From: an uncultured Alphaproteobacteria bacterium
Lineage (GTDB): Bacteria; Pseudomonadota; Alphaproteobacteria; HIMB59
Assembly: GCA_902521465.1 (NCBI GenBank)
Contig: CABYRL010000003.1
Location: 62,001-126,000 of the forward strand
Length of the DNA stretch: 64,000 nt
Direction: 5' to 3'
Shown here: in pieces, positions 1 through 7,139 of the stretch
Position numbering within the stretch: the stretch's first letter is position 1
Layout of the letters: every line of letters starts with the position of its first letter
Translations under genes and position numbers: made by a program
The notes under the pieces: generated by a model
Databases searched by the model: none
What the model was told of the DNA's origin: nothing
The model's input: the letters and a program-made list of their open reading frames with translations, nothing else

Positions 1-901
1 TGTCATACAAAGCTGGACGTATGTATTCAGAAAATGAACAGTCAATAATAGCAATTTTCTTATTACCACTATTTTTTATATATAAAACTTTACTGATAAG
101 TTCACAGCTATCAGCTACTATAAATCTTCCAGGTTCAAAAATAATATTATAATTTTTACCATTAAGTATTTTGTTACAATTATTTTTCCAACTATCAAAA
201 TTGATTTCTTTATCTGAGTGATCAAGAACAGCAAACCCTCCACCAAAATCTAAAGTATCAATATTTATATTATTTTTTAGATTTTGCTCATCTGCAATTT
301 TGATTAGATTTTTATATGAACCAAGTAACTTCTGATAATCAGTTATTTGACTTCCTATATGAACAGAAAGTGTTTTTAAGTTTACCCCCTCTAAATTAGA
401 GATTGTATCAAAGTCAATTTGATCAATTGAAATACCGAATTTACCTCCTGATAAACCAGTAGTAATCTTATCCATGGTCGACCCATCAATATCGGGGTTT
501 ATTCTTATACCAATATTTGTTTTTAACCCCTTACTTAAAGAGTAATCATTAATGAATTCAATTTCCTCAATATTTTCAACATTTATAGAGTGAATTTTCT
601 GCGTGATTGCGTACTTTAAATCGAAATCAGTTTTTCCTGGCCCATCAAATATAATATCCTCAGGTTCAAACCCGGCTTTCAATGATTTAAATAGCTCACC
701 AGCAGAGACAACTTCAGCACCAAAACCACAACGATGAATAAGGTTTAAAATTGCAAGGTTAGGATTAGCTTTGACGGCAAAATTAAATTTTCTAGGAAAC
801 TCTAATTCTAAATCATTTAGAAAATTTATTTTATCTTTAATTTTATCTTCATCATAAAGATAAAAAGGACTAGAAAACTCTTTTAATATTTTATCCAGCA
901 T
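1..901 (-). CDS. lysA: Diaminopimelate decarboxylase, N-terminal part (gene cut by window start)
   Basis: The last step of lysine synthesis: PLP-dependent decarboxylation of meso-diaminopimelate in the cytosol. About 300 residues are visible; the C-terminus lies outside the window. The fold type III family is clear: the PLP lysine sits in FAVKAN (K44), followed by HIGSQI, LDFGGGF and the phosphate-binding EPGR, then EYIRPALYD at the edge. The ATG at 901 shares one base with the stop of the upstream lipoprotein gene (TAATG), so translation is probably coupled. The order argH, small lipoprotein, lysA is common in alphaproteobacteria. Related ornithine/arginine decarboxylases are less likely given that context. 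Confidence 0.93.
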   Translation of the reverse strand, partial: MLDKILKEFSSPFYLYDEDKIKDKINFLNDLELEFPRKFNFAVKANPNLAILNLIHRCGFGAEVVSAGELFKSLKAGFEPEDIIFDGPGKTDFDLKYAITQKIHSINVENIEEIEFINDYSLSKGLKTNIGIRINPDIDGSTMDKITTGLSGGKFGISIDQIDFDTISNLEGVNLKTLSVHIGSQITDYQKLLGSYKNLIKIADEQNLKNNINIDTLDFGGGFAVLDHSDKEINFDSWKNNCNKILNGKNYNIIFEPGRFIVADSCELISKVLYIKNSGNKKIAIIDCSFSEYIRPALYD

Positions 902-1050
902 TATTCGCTCTCAGGGTAATCATAGTCATCATTAGGTGGAAATGGATATTGAGATTTATCTACAATACCCTCCGGTAGTTTATTAGGTTTTTGGTTTCCA
1001 CAGCCAATGATAAATATGGGTAATAATATTATTAATAAAAACTTGATCAT
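901..1050 (-). CDS. Small LptM/YifL-like outer-membrane lipoprotein (49 aa)
   Basis: A 49-residue predicted lipoprotein: hydrophobic signal with lipobox IIGC (Cys17) followed by GNQKPNKLP, then a Pro/Tyr/Asp/Glu-rich tail. Small lipoproteins reading Cys-Gly-x-Lys-x-Pro-Leu directly before lysA are the LptM/YifL family, which in E. coli helps mature the LPS transporter LptD. Here the core motif is only partly kept, so the assignment rests mostly on size, lipobox and position between argH and lysA. The frame ends on TAA overlapping the lysA ATG. The gene is easily missed because of its length. Confidence 0.72.
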   Translation of the reverse strand: MIKFLLIILLPIFIIGCGNQKPNKLPEGIVDKSQYPFPPNDDYDYPESE

Positions 1051-1086
1051 CTTACTCTCAGAAATTTAATATATTTTTTAATCACT

Positions 1087-2439
1087 CTAGAAACCTCTTT
1101 TGGATTTGAGCTCATGGGTGTTTTTTTTTCTTAATAGACTGTTATTTATATCAACATATTTATATATATTTTTATCAATTGATTTTTGAAATTTTTGGTA
1201 TTCATCAATTTTTATTTGTGAGAGATTTTTATTTTTTTTCTGAGCATAATTTACTATATCAGCAATAATTTTATAAGAGTCTCTGAAAGGTATTTTCTTT
1301 TCTATAACTAGATAGTCTGCTAAATCTGTAGCTGTAGCAAAATAATTATTGCATAAATCTCTTCCAATAGACTTTTCAAAATTAGATTTTGTAATAACTT
1401 TTTCCATAATTTTAATACAGCTTATTAACTCATCATAACAATCAAATATTATCCTTTTATCCTCCTGAAAATCTTTAAAATAAGTTAAAGGAAGATTTGA
1501 AACGATATTTGAGAGTTCTATTGACTTAATTCTAATGCTATTCGTTTTTGATCTTACAAGTTCTAATGAGTCGGGATTTCTTTTTTGAGGCATTATGGAA
1601 CTACCTGTAGAATATTCACTACTTATATTAAATAACTTCATGAAATTACTTGACCATAAAATTAGCTCAGATGATAATTTACTTAAATGCGTCGCAGTTA
1701 AAGAACTAGCATGTAGAAAATACATGCAAAAATCACGATCACTTACACCATCCATAGAATTATTTTTAGATTTTGAAAAATGTAAACTTTTATTTAATAA
1801 ACTTATATCTAAATTATAATTGCTACCTGCTAATGCGGCACTGCCTAATACATTTTCATCGCTATTATTTATACAAAAATCAAAATAATTTAAGTCTCTT
1901 TTAAACATCTCTAAATATGCAATTAAGTGATGTGCCAAAGATACAGGTTGTGCCACTTGCAAATGAGTAAATCCAGGAATAATAGTTTTTTCATTTCCAC
2001 GAGCTTGATTTAAAATAGACTTCATTAAATTCTTGATTTCTTCTTGTAAATTTTTGGAGGCTTTGATTGTCCACATTCTAGTATCAGTTGCTACCTGATC
2101 ATTACGAGACCTTCCAGTATGTATCTTGTTAGCTATATTACCTATTTTTTTATAGAGGAAGGACTCTACATTCATGTGAATATCCTCATTTTTTTTTGAA
2201 AATTTTAGTCTTCCTTTTTTATTATCATTCAATATTGAATTTAATCCTTTTTGAATAGTAAGAGCTTCTTTTTTTGAAATAACTTTTAGTTTTAATAAAG
2301 CTTTTACATGTGCACTTGTAACAGCAATATCCTCTTCAATTAATCTTTTATCAATATCAATTGAGCTATTAAAATCATCCATTAAACTGGAAGTGCTTTT
2401 ATTAATTGTGGTTGATAGTATTTTACTTTTCTTATTCAT
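1087..2439 (-). CDS. argH: Argininosuccinate lyase
   Basis: Cleaves argininosuccinate to arginine and fumarate, the last step of arginine synthesis. At 450 residues it has the usual family length. The fumarase/aspartase superfamily blocks are present: HTGRSRNDQ near residue 107 and the signature GSSIMPQKRNP near residues 278-288, which carries the catalytic serine loop. It lies 36 bp upstream of the small lipoprotein gene and lysA on the same strand, so the three probably form one transcript joining arginine and lysine synthesis. The HIG1-type gene lies 17 bp upstream. Confidence 0.96.
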   Translation of the reverse strand: MNKKSKILSTTINKSTSSLMDDFNSSIDIDKRLIEEDIAVTSAHVKALLKLKVISKKEALTIQKGLNSILNDNKKGRLKFSKKNEDIHMNVESFLYKKIGNIANKIHTGRSRNDQVATDTRMWTIKASKNLQEEIKNLMKSILNQARGNEKTIIPGFTHLQVAQPVSLAHHLIAYLEMFKRDLNYFDFCINNSDENVLGSAALAGSNYNLDISLLNKSLHFSKSKNNSMDGVSDRDFCMYFLHASSLTATHLSKLSSELILWSSNFMKLFNISSEYSTGSSIMPQKRNPDSLELVRSKTNSIRIKSIELSNIVSNLPLTYFKDFQEDKRIIFDCYDELISCIKIMEKVITKSNFEKSIGRDLCNNYFATATDLADYLVIEKKIPFRDSYKIIADIVNYAQKKNKNLSQIKIDEYQKFQKSIDKNIYKYVDINNSLLRKKNTHELKSKRGF

Positions 2440-2456
2440 GATTTTAGTAATTTAAA

Positions 2457-2657
2457 TTATCTTGATAAATATATTATCGCAGCGAATACTAAAACAGCAA
2501 TACCTTGAAACAATACTCTCATTCGCATAAGTTTGTTACTGTGTTTTTTATTAAAACTTCCATTTTTTGCCATAGCTATTACACCAATTACAACCATGAG
2601 AAGAGCTAAAATCATGGATACAACTAAAACAAAAGGCAATACAGTAGATGAAAACAT
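2457..2657 (-). CDS. HIG1-domain twin-transmembrane protein
   Basis: A 66-residue inner-membrane protein with two hydrophobic segments (about residues 5-28 and 46-64) joined by a basic loop. The loop and start of helix 2 read NKLMRMRVLFQ, matching the HIG_1_N pattern (R-x-R-x3-Q) found in mitochondrial Rcf1/HIGD1 proteins and small alphaproteobacterial homologues. The mitochondrial relatives associate with cytochrome c oxidase and respiratory supercomplexes; a similar role here is inference. It precedes argH by 17 bp and is divergent from the esterase gene across 57 bp. Confidence 0.75.
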   Translation of the reverse strand: MFSSTVLPFVLVVSMILALLMVVIGVIAMAKNGSFNKKHSNKLMRMRVLFQGIAVLVFAAIIYLSR

Positions 2658-2714
2658 GGTAAATAGTTATCAAATTATCTATAAATGTCTAATTATTAAA
2701 TTTAAGAAGAATTG

Positions 2715-3317
2715 ATGAAGAAAATTGTATTATTTTTGCATGGTTATGGGTCCAATGGAAATGACCTAATTTCCTTAAAAGATTATATATCTTTGGAAAA
2801 AGAAGAAACAGAGTTTATATCTCCTAATGCCCCTGAGCCTTGTGAATTCAATTATTTTGGGTATCAGTGGTTTCCATTAAAAGAGAGATCAATTGAAGAA
2901 TTAAAAGAAGGCCTAAAATCAGCCTTCTTTCATCTTGAAAAAATAATTGCAAAAATCATTTATGAACACGCAGTTGATGAAACTCAGATTTCTATCATTG
3001 GTTTCTCTCAAGGCTCTATGTTGGCGATATATTATGCTTTACAAAAAAATTTAAATTTTCACAGTATCATTTCATTATCAGGATCATTGCCAAAAGAAAT
3101 TTTAAATGATTTGAAAATATCTGAAATCAAATCTAGTTTTTTAATTTTTCATGGAAAAATGGATGATGTCGTGCCATTTAATAGGGCAGTTGAGACAAAT
3201 TCGTTTTTGGAATCAAAAAAATTTTCTAGTAAACTAGTTTTAGATGATAACTGTGCACATTCAATTAGCCCAATTGCTTTAGATGAGATTAACAAGCTGT
3301 ATGAACACTGGAATTAA
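2715..3317 (+). CDS. Alpha/beta-hydrolase, phospholipase/carboxylesterase family
   Basis: A 200-residue cytosolic serine hydrolase of the acyl-protein-thioesterase/YpfH-like carboxylesterase family. Visible elements are the oxyanion loop LHGYGSNG near the N-terminus, nucleophile elbow GFSQG (Ser98), acid in GKMDDVVP (Asp150 or Asp151) and the C-terminal His182 in CAHSI. The start is the ATG at 2715; a TTG directly before it is less likely. The natural substrate cannot be read from sequence. It is followed by the HNH gene after 45 bp, so the two may share a transcript. Confidence 0.85.
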   Translation: MKKIVLFLHGYGSNGNDLISLKDYISLEKEETEFISPNAPEPCEFNYFGYQWFPLKERSIEELKEGLKSAFFHLEKIIAKIIYEHAVDETQISIIGFSQGSMLAIYYALQKNLNFHSIISLSGSLPKEILNDLKISEIKSSFLIFHGKMDDVVPFNRAVETNSFLESKKFSSKLVLDDNCAHSISPIALDEINKLYEHWN

Positions 3318-3362
3318 TAAACTATTAAACATACTCTTTTTTGGATATGTTAATATTAAGTC

Positions 3363-3923
3363 ATGATTAACTCGAATCATTGTCCATCTTTAGTATTAAA
3401 TGCAGACTACCGGCCTCTCAGCTATTTCCCCTTATCCATATGGAGTTGGAAAGATACGGTAAAAGCAGTCTTTCTTGATAGAGTTAATATAGTTGAAGAA
3501 TATGATCAAAAGGTTTCATCCCCATCTTTTGAAATAAAACTCCCTAGCATTATCGCACTCAAAGATTACATACCACATAGTCATAAACCTGCATTTACAA
3601 GATTTAATGTTTTTTTGAGAGATGATTTCACATGTCAATATTGCAATGATAAATTTTCAACAAAAGAATTAACTTTCGATCATTTGATACCTCGTTCAAA
3701 AGGTGGACTGACAAATTGGGAGAACGTTGTGACTGCATGTTCAAAATGTAATTGGACCAAAGGAAGTAGGGATTTAAGTCAAGTTGGTTTTAAATTGCTT
3801 AGAAAACCTAAAGAACCCTCTCAATATTCTTTAAGATTAAAAAGTAAAAATTTCCCCTCTGATTATCTTCATTCAAGTTGGAGAGATTATTTATATTGGG
3901 ATAGTGTCTTAGAGAAAGATTAA
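3363..3923 (+). CDS. HNH endonuclease family protein
   Basis: A 186-residue protein with a complete HNH nuclease module: Cys91-x2-Cys94, the DH pair Asp106-His107 in FDHLIPRSKGG, and Cys126-x2-Cys129-Asn130. The two cysteine pairs form the structural zinc site, and the His and Asn are the expected metal and phosphate ligands. The N-terminal 80 residues (LVLNADYRPLSYFPLSIW) match a widespread, conserved, stand-alone HNH family in proteobacteria whose cellular role is unclear; no mobile-element context is seen. Its stop TAA shares bases with the stop of convergent coq7 in the palindrome TTAA (3920-3923). Confidence 0.88.
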   Translation: MINSNHCPSLVLNADYRPLSYFPLSIWSWKDTVKAVFLDRVNIVEEYDQKVSSPSFEIKLPSIIALKDYIPHSHKPAFTRFNVFLRDDFTCQYCNDKFSTKELTFDHLIPRSKGGLTNWENVVTACSKCNWTKGSRDLSQVGFKLLRKPKEPSQYSLRLKSKNFPSDYLHSSWRDYLYWDSVLEKD

Positions 3924-4477
3924 TATTTTTTAGTTATTTTTATTGCAGTATAGCATAGCTGTTTTATTGTCTTAGACAAAAGAATATACCCAGTTGTCAT
4001 TTCTGCCTGATGTTCGACGCCTGTATCATGATGTTCCAGTTCATCTTCTCTAAACTTTTTTACAGTTTTCAATAAATCTGGTTTTAATTTTCTTTTTGAT
4101 AGTTCCTTGGCTTGTTCCTCATAGTGTTGACCAATAACCTCCTCAACAGCAACGGTGCATGCCATTGCAGCTTTTTTCCCCATTAATGCAGTACCTAATC
4201 CAAGGGCATAACCTGCTAAATTCCAAAATGGAAATAAAGCGGTTGGTTTTACATTATCTTTTACTATGTACTCATCAAAAGTTGATTTATGGATTTCCTC
4301 TTGGTCAGCCATCTCCTTAATTTCTTTACCAAATTCTGTGTTTTCTTTAAAAATAGCTAATTGTCCACGATATATTTGTGTTGCTCCATGCTCACCTGCA
4401 TGATCAACTCTGATGATTTCTTCAATTAATTTTTTATCTTCACCGCTTAGTGATTTATTTTTCTTTTTTGTAGGCAT
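3920..4477 (-). CDS. coq7: Demethoxyubiquinone hydroxylase (Coq7 di-iron type)
   Basis: Hydroxylates demethoxyubiquinone, a late step of ubiquinone synthesis, at the inner membrane. The 185-residue protein has the repeated ferritin-like iron ligands: RVDHAGEHGA (Glu29), DQEEIHK (Glu60/Glu61, His63), EEVIGQHYEEQ and REDELEHHD. A short hydrophobic stretch near the middle (NLAGYALGLGTALMG) fits interfacial membrane binding. It overlaps dsbB by 23 bp and follows yqaA-dsbB on the same strand. The di-iron Coq7 form is typical of alphaproteobacteria and mitochondria, in contrast to flavin-dependent UbiF. Confidence 0.95.
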   Translation of the reverse strand: MPTKKKNKSLSGEDKKLIEEIIRVDHAGEHGATQIYRGQLAIFKENTEFGKEIKEMADQEEIHKSTFDEYIVKDNVKPTALFPFWNLAGYALGLGTALMGKKAAMACTVAVEEVIGQHYEEQAKELSKRKLKPDLLKTVKKFREDELEHHDTGVEHQAEMTTGYILLSKTIKQLCYTAIKITKKY

Positions 4478-4925
4478 TGAAAATAATTAATATCAGAAAA
4501 GTCATTGAAAACAAGAAGTTATAAACTGATAATGGAATACCAAAGTAAGGTAAGTTTGCATCAGAGCATGTGGTAATTAATGTATTAGTCATTAATTCTT
4601 CTTTTAATTTTGTAATATCATTTGGAAGCGTAGCAGCTTCACATCCAGTGTACTCAATAATTCCAAATGTTGTCAGAGAGTGATAACCAGAAATTCCTAA
4701 TTCAACAAGAAGCAAGATAGCTAGTAATATATAAATTAAATTGAAATATCTCTTAATAAAAAAATATAATACACCCAAAACCAAAATTGAATAATATGGA
4801 ACTCGTTGATATATACACAATTTACATGGGCTATGACCATATGCATATTGTAATATGAAAGCAAAAGACATAGCTACCAGCGAAAACAAAAAAACAAGAA
4901 ATAAAATATTAGTTTGTTTAATCAT
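4455..4925 (-). CDS. dsbB: Disulfide bond formation protein DsbB
   Basis: An inner-membrane quinone reductase that re-oxidises DsbA. The 156-residue protein has four predicted membrane helices. The first cysteine pair is Cys34-Lys-Leu-Cys37 within HSPCKLC, next to the quinone-binding arginine of YQRVPYY; the second pair lies in the periplasmic loop (Cys95 in YTGCEAA and Cys120 in TTCSDANL). It overlaps yqaA by 8 bp upstream and coq7 by 23 bp downstream, so a respiratory quinone gene and a quinone-using oxidase are co-transcribed. A DsbA-family partner is encoded at 44.1-44.8 kb. Confidence 0.9.
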   Translation of the reverse strand: MIKQTNILFLVFLFSLVAMSFAFILQYAYGHSPCKLCIYQRVPYYSILVLGVLYFFIKRYFNLIYILLAILLLVELGISGYHSLTTFGIIEYTGCEAATLPNDITKLKEELMTNTLITTCSDANLPYFGIPLSVYNFLFSMTFLILIIFNAYKKEK

Positions 4926-5496
4926 GGTAAAAAAATAAATAAATAAAAAAGACTATTCCTAGAGGTATGATTATAAAAATTAATAGTTTATTTCTTTGTA
5001 AAATTTCCATACCTAATTTTCCAAATTGTTTAATGATAAAAGCAATAATAAAAAACCTCAACCCCCTAGATAACAATGAAAGGAGTACAAAATAGATAAA
5101 ATTAAATTGAGCATATCCACTTGTTAAAGCTATAACTTTGTAAGGTATAGGCGTAAAACCACCTAAAAAAACTGCAAAAATACCCCAATCATTATAAAAA
5201 TTCATAAATTCACCCTGCTTGCTTATATCAAAATAAGATTGGGCAATATCAAAAATGAAATACCCTATGATATATCCAAAAGTGCCACCAATGACTGAAA
5301 ATATTGTACAATTAAGTGCAGTTGCTAAAAACTTTTTAGGGTTAAAATAAACAATTGGTATTAAAATTAAATCTGGAGGAATTGGAAAAAAAATACTTTC
5401 TATAAAAGCAACTAAAGATAAAAAAAATTGTGAATATTTTGATTTAGATTTTTCTTCAACATATATATGTAAATTCTTCCAAATCATATCGATCAA
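4918..5496 (-). CDS. YqaA/DedA-type (SNARE-associated) membrane protein
   Basis: A 192-residue multi-spanning inner-membrane protein. The re-entrant region ESIFFPIPPDLILIP and the later GGFTPIPYKVIALTSGYAQF are the paired proline/glycine-rich elements of the DedA/VTT superfamily; length and order fit the YqaA branch common in alphaproteobacteria. DedA-superfamily members act in lipid handling, undecaprenyl-phosphate flipping and membrane homeostasis; the precise role of YqaA is not established. It begins the yqaA-dsbB-coq7 run, 14 bp downstream of the transporter gene. Confidence 0.78.
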   Translation of the reverse strand: MIDMIWKNLHIYVEEKSKSKYSQFFLSLVAFIESIFFPIPPDLILIPIVYFNPKKFLATALNCTIFSVIGGTFGYIIGYFIFDIAQSYFDISKQGEFMNFYNDWGIFAVFLGGFTPIPYKVIALTSGYAQFNFIYFVLLSLLSRGLRFFIIAFIIKQFGKLGMEILQRNKLLIFIIIPLGIVFFIYLFFYHD

Positions 5497-5510
5497 TTAA
5501 TATTTAGTAT

Positions 5511-6638
5511 TTAACCTATAAGGTAATACCAGAGATAAGCAATTATAATAGCTGGGATCGCACTGTAGAGTGTAGCAACTATTGCTGCTTTTGCAGATAT
5601 AGCTATCGCAGGGAAAAGTGCATCACCGTCGTTAGATATAGAGTTTCCTATTTGTGCGGACATAGGAATTTGACCACTCACATACATGGATGTGATCATA
5701 ATTTGAGGACCACAGCCAGGAATAAAACCAATTAGTATAGCCATAAGAGGAATAAATGGACCAAATAGTATTAATGATTCAAATATTAAACCATTAGTTG
5801 ATAGATCTATTAATTCGTAGACAACAAATGAAATAATGACCCAAACGGTAACAAAGCAAGTTGTATCTACAACTTTTCTATAGGAGTTTTCATGTATTGA
5901 AGCCATTTGGATATCTGTTAGTGGATTCAAAACCCACAACAAGACACAGTATATCGCCAAAATAAATGCTATTACTTCAACCACATTAATTCCAATAAAA
6001 TTAAAGTTTAGTTCAACGTTAAAAGCATTTAACATTCCCAAAAAAAATCCAGGAGCTAAAAATAAAAACCAAATATAATAAAACTTATTTGATATTTTGT
6101 TTTTAGGTAAATGGGGTGTATTTACATTCTTTTTAATTTTATTTTGTAAAAAATTTTTTGTAAAAGGTTGAGCAACATATCCAGATAATATGCCAACAAT
6201 AAAAGTTACTGGTAGTATGATTAAAGCAGCCTGGGGCTTTGTTGCAATGAGAAGAAAAGCTGCATCACCCATAGTACTAATAAGTGCTGCGAGCACACCT
6301 CCAAAAGAAACTACTTTTCTAGTGAATAAGCTCATTACCATTATTGCTCCACCACAACCAGGTATAACGCCTAACATAGAGCAAATGGGAATTTCAAATT
6401 TCTTATTTTGTAAAATTAATTTTTGTAAATTAAAATTTCTCTTTTCAAGAATAACGAATAGAAGAAGTGTCACTCCAACAAAGCTAGATACAGCTATGTA
6501 GGCGTCACTAGATGATGAAACTAAAATACTTCTAGTCTGTTCAGAAAATAAAAGAAGGAGAATACATATAAAGAGGAAAATTTTTGAAAATCTTAAATAT
6601 TGAAATTTTCTACTTAATTCTAATACTAATTCTGTCAT
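5511..6638 (-). CDS. ArsP_2-type putative manganese/heavy-metal transporter
   Basis: A 375-residue inner-membrane protein with about ten predicted helices. It carries two copies of one unit: GVIPGCGGAIMVMS (from residue 90) followed by STMGDAAF (Asp125), and GFIPGCGPQIMITS (from about residue 303) followed by SNDGDALF. This internal duplication with a Cys-Gly motif and an intramembrane Gly-Asp is characteristic of the family annotated as 'putative manganese transporter' or 10TM heavy-metal exporter (ArsP_2). The divergent neighbour is a MntR homologue with a palindrome at this gene's promoter, which supports a manganese role. Transport direction cannot be read from the sequence. Confidence 0.78.
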   Translation of the reverse strand: MTELVLELSRKFQYLRFSKIFLFICILLLLFSEQTRSILVSSSSDAYIAVSSFVGVTLLLFVILEKRNFNLQKLILQNKKFEIPICSMLGVIPGCGGAIMVMSLFTRKVVSFGGVLAALISTMGDAAFLLIATKPQAALIILPVTFIVGILSGYVAQPFTKNFLQNKIKKNVNTPHLPKNKISNKFYYIWFLFLAPGFFLGMLNAFNVELNFNFIGINVVEVIAFILAIYCVLLWVLNPLTDIQMASIHENSYRKVVDTTCFVTVWVIISFVVYELIDLSTNGLIFESLILFGPFIPLMAILIGFIPGCGPQIMITSMYVSGQIPMSAQIGNSISNDGDALFPAIAISAKAAIVATLYSAIPAIIIAYLWYYLIG

Positions 6639-6641
6639 ATT

Positions 6642-6657
6642 TTTAGCCTAGGCTAAA
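6642..6657. promoter_or_regulatory. 16-bp perfect palindrome, candidate MntR operator
   Basis: TTTAGCCTAGGCTAAA is a perfect 16-bp inverted repeat. It begins one base downstream of a good -10 box for the transporter gene and ends three bases before its ATG, so it covers the expected transcription start and the ribosome-binding position. Its half-site TTAGCC resembles DtxR-family operators, and the DtxR-family mntR gene lies on the other side of the intergenic region. Binding by MntR is inference. Confidence 0.72.
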
Positions 6658-6658
6658 C

Positions 6659-6686
6659 AATATAGATATAACTAAATATTAGTCAA
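6659..6686 (-). promoter_or_regulatory. Sigma-70-type promoter of the putative manganese transporter
   Basis: On the minus strand, TTGACT (6681-6686) matches five of six -35 bases and TATATT (6659-6664) matches five of six -10 bases, with a 16-bp spacer. The predicted start of transcription falls near 6652, inside the palindrome at 6642-6657, and leaves a leader of only about 13 bases with no Shine-Dalgarno sequence. Confidence 0.6.
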
Positions 6687-6731
6687 ACAATTCTTTACTT
6701 TTAATTGTTAACAAAATAGATTGAACCAGCT

Positions 6732-7139
6732 ATGAAGAACACTAGATCTAGTGAGCCATATCAATTTTCAAATATCAGAAGCCAAAATAAGAATGAAATA
6801 CTAGAGGATTATGTTGAAGCTATTCAAGAAATTTTACAAAATAAAGGTGATGTTAAAAATGCTGATTTAGCTCAACATTTTGGTGTATCACAAGCTACTG
6901 TTAATAAAAATTTGAAGCGTTTAATAAGTTTTAATTTAGCAAAATCTGAACCATACCGTTCGATTTTTTTGACAGAAAAGGGAGAAAAATTAGCCACACA
7001 ATCAAAACAAAAGCATGAAATTGTTTATAATTTCTTAATTAAGTTAGGTGTCTCTAGAAAGACTGCAGAAAATGATAGTGAAGGTATTGAGCATCACGTT
7101 AGTGATGAAACATTAAAGTTAATGAAAAAATTTAAATAA
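6732..7139 (+). CDS. mntR: Manganese-responsive DtxR-family regulator MntR
   Basis: A 135-residue transcription factor: winged helix (about residues 36-85, recognition helix around GVSQATVNKNLKRL) and a metal-dependent dimerisation domain. The counterparts of the six B. subtilis MntR ligands are all present: Asp26 and Glu29 in EDYVEAI, His95 in KHE, and Glu117, Glu120 and His121 in SEGIEHH. The SH3-like third domain of DtxR is absent, as expected for MntR. It is divergent from the putative manganese transporter across 93 bp. Its own promoter is weaker (possible TTTACT 6694, TAGATT 6717). Its stop abuts the stop of convergent fbpB. Confidence 0.9.
   Translation: MKNTRSSEPYQFSNIRSQNKNEILEDYVEAIQEILQNKGDVKNADLAQHFGVSQATVNKNLKRLISFNLAKSEPYRSIFLTEKGEKLATQSKQKHEIVYNFLIKLGVSRKTAENDSEGIEHHVSDETLKLMKKFK

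Noticed and set aside
3328-3351. Inverted repeat AACATA ... TATGTT between the esterase and HNH genes, resembling half an E. coli MntR box or a terminator
   Set aside because: Only six base pairs with a 12-base loop, no T tract after it and no metal gene nearby; likely chance in AT-rich DNA.
6705-6714. Palindrome TTGTTAACAA upstream of mntR as a second operator
   Set aside because: Unrelated in sequence to the 16-bp palindrome, only 10 bp and AT-rich, so expected by chance.
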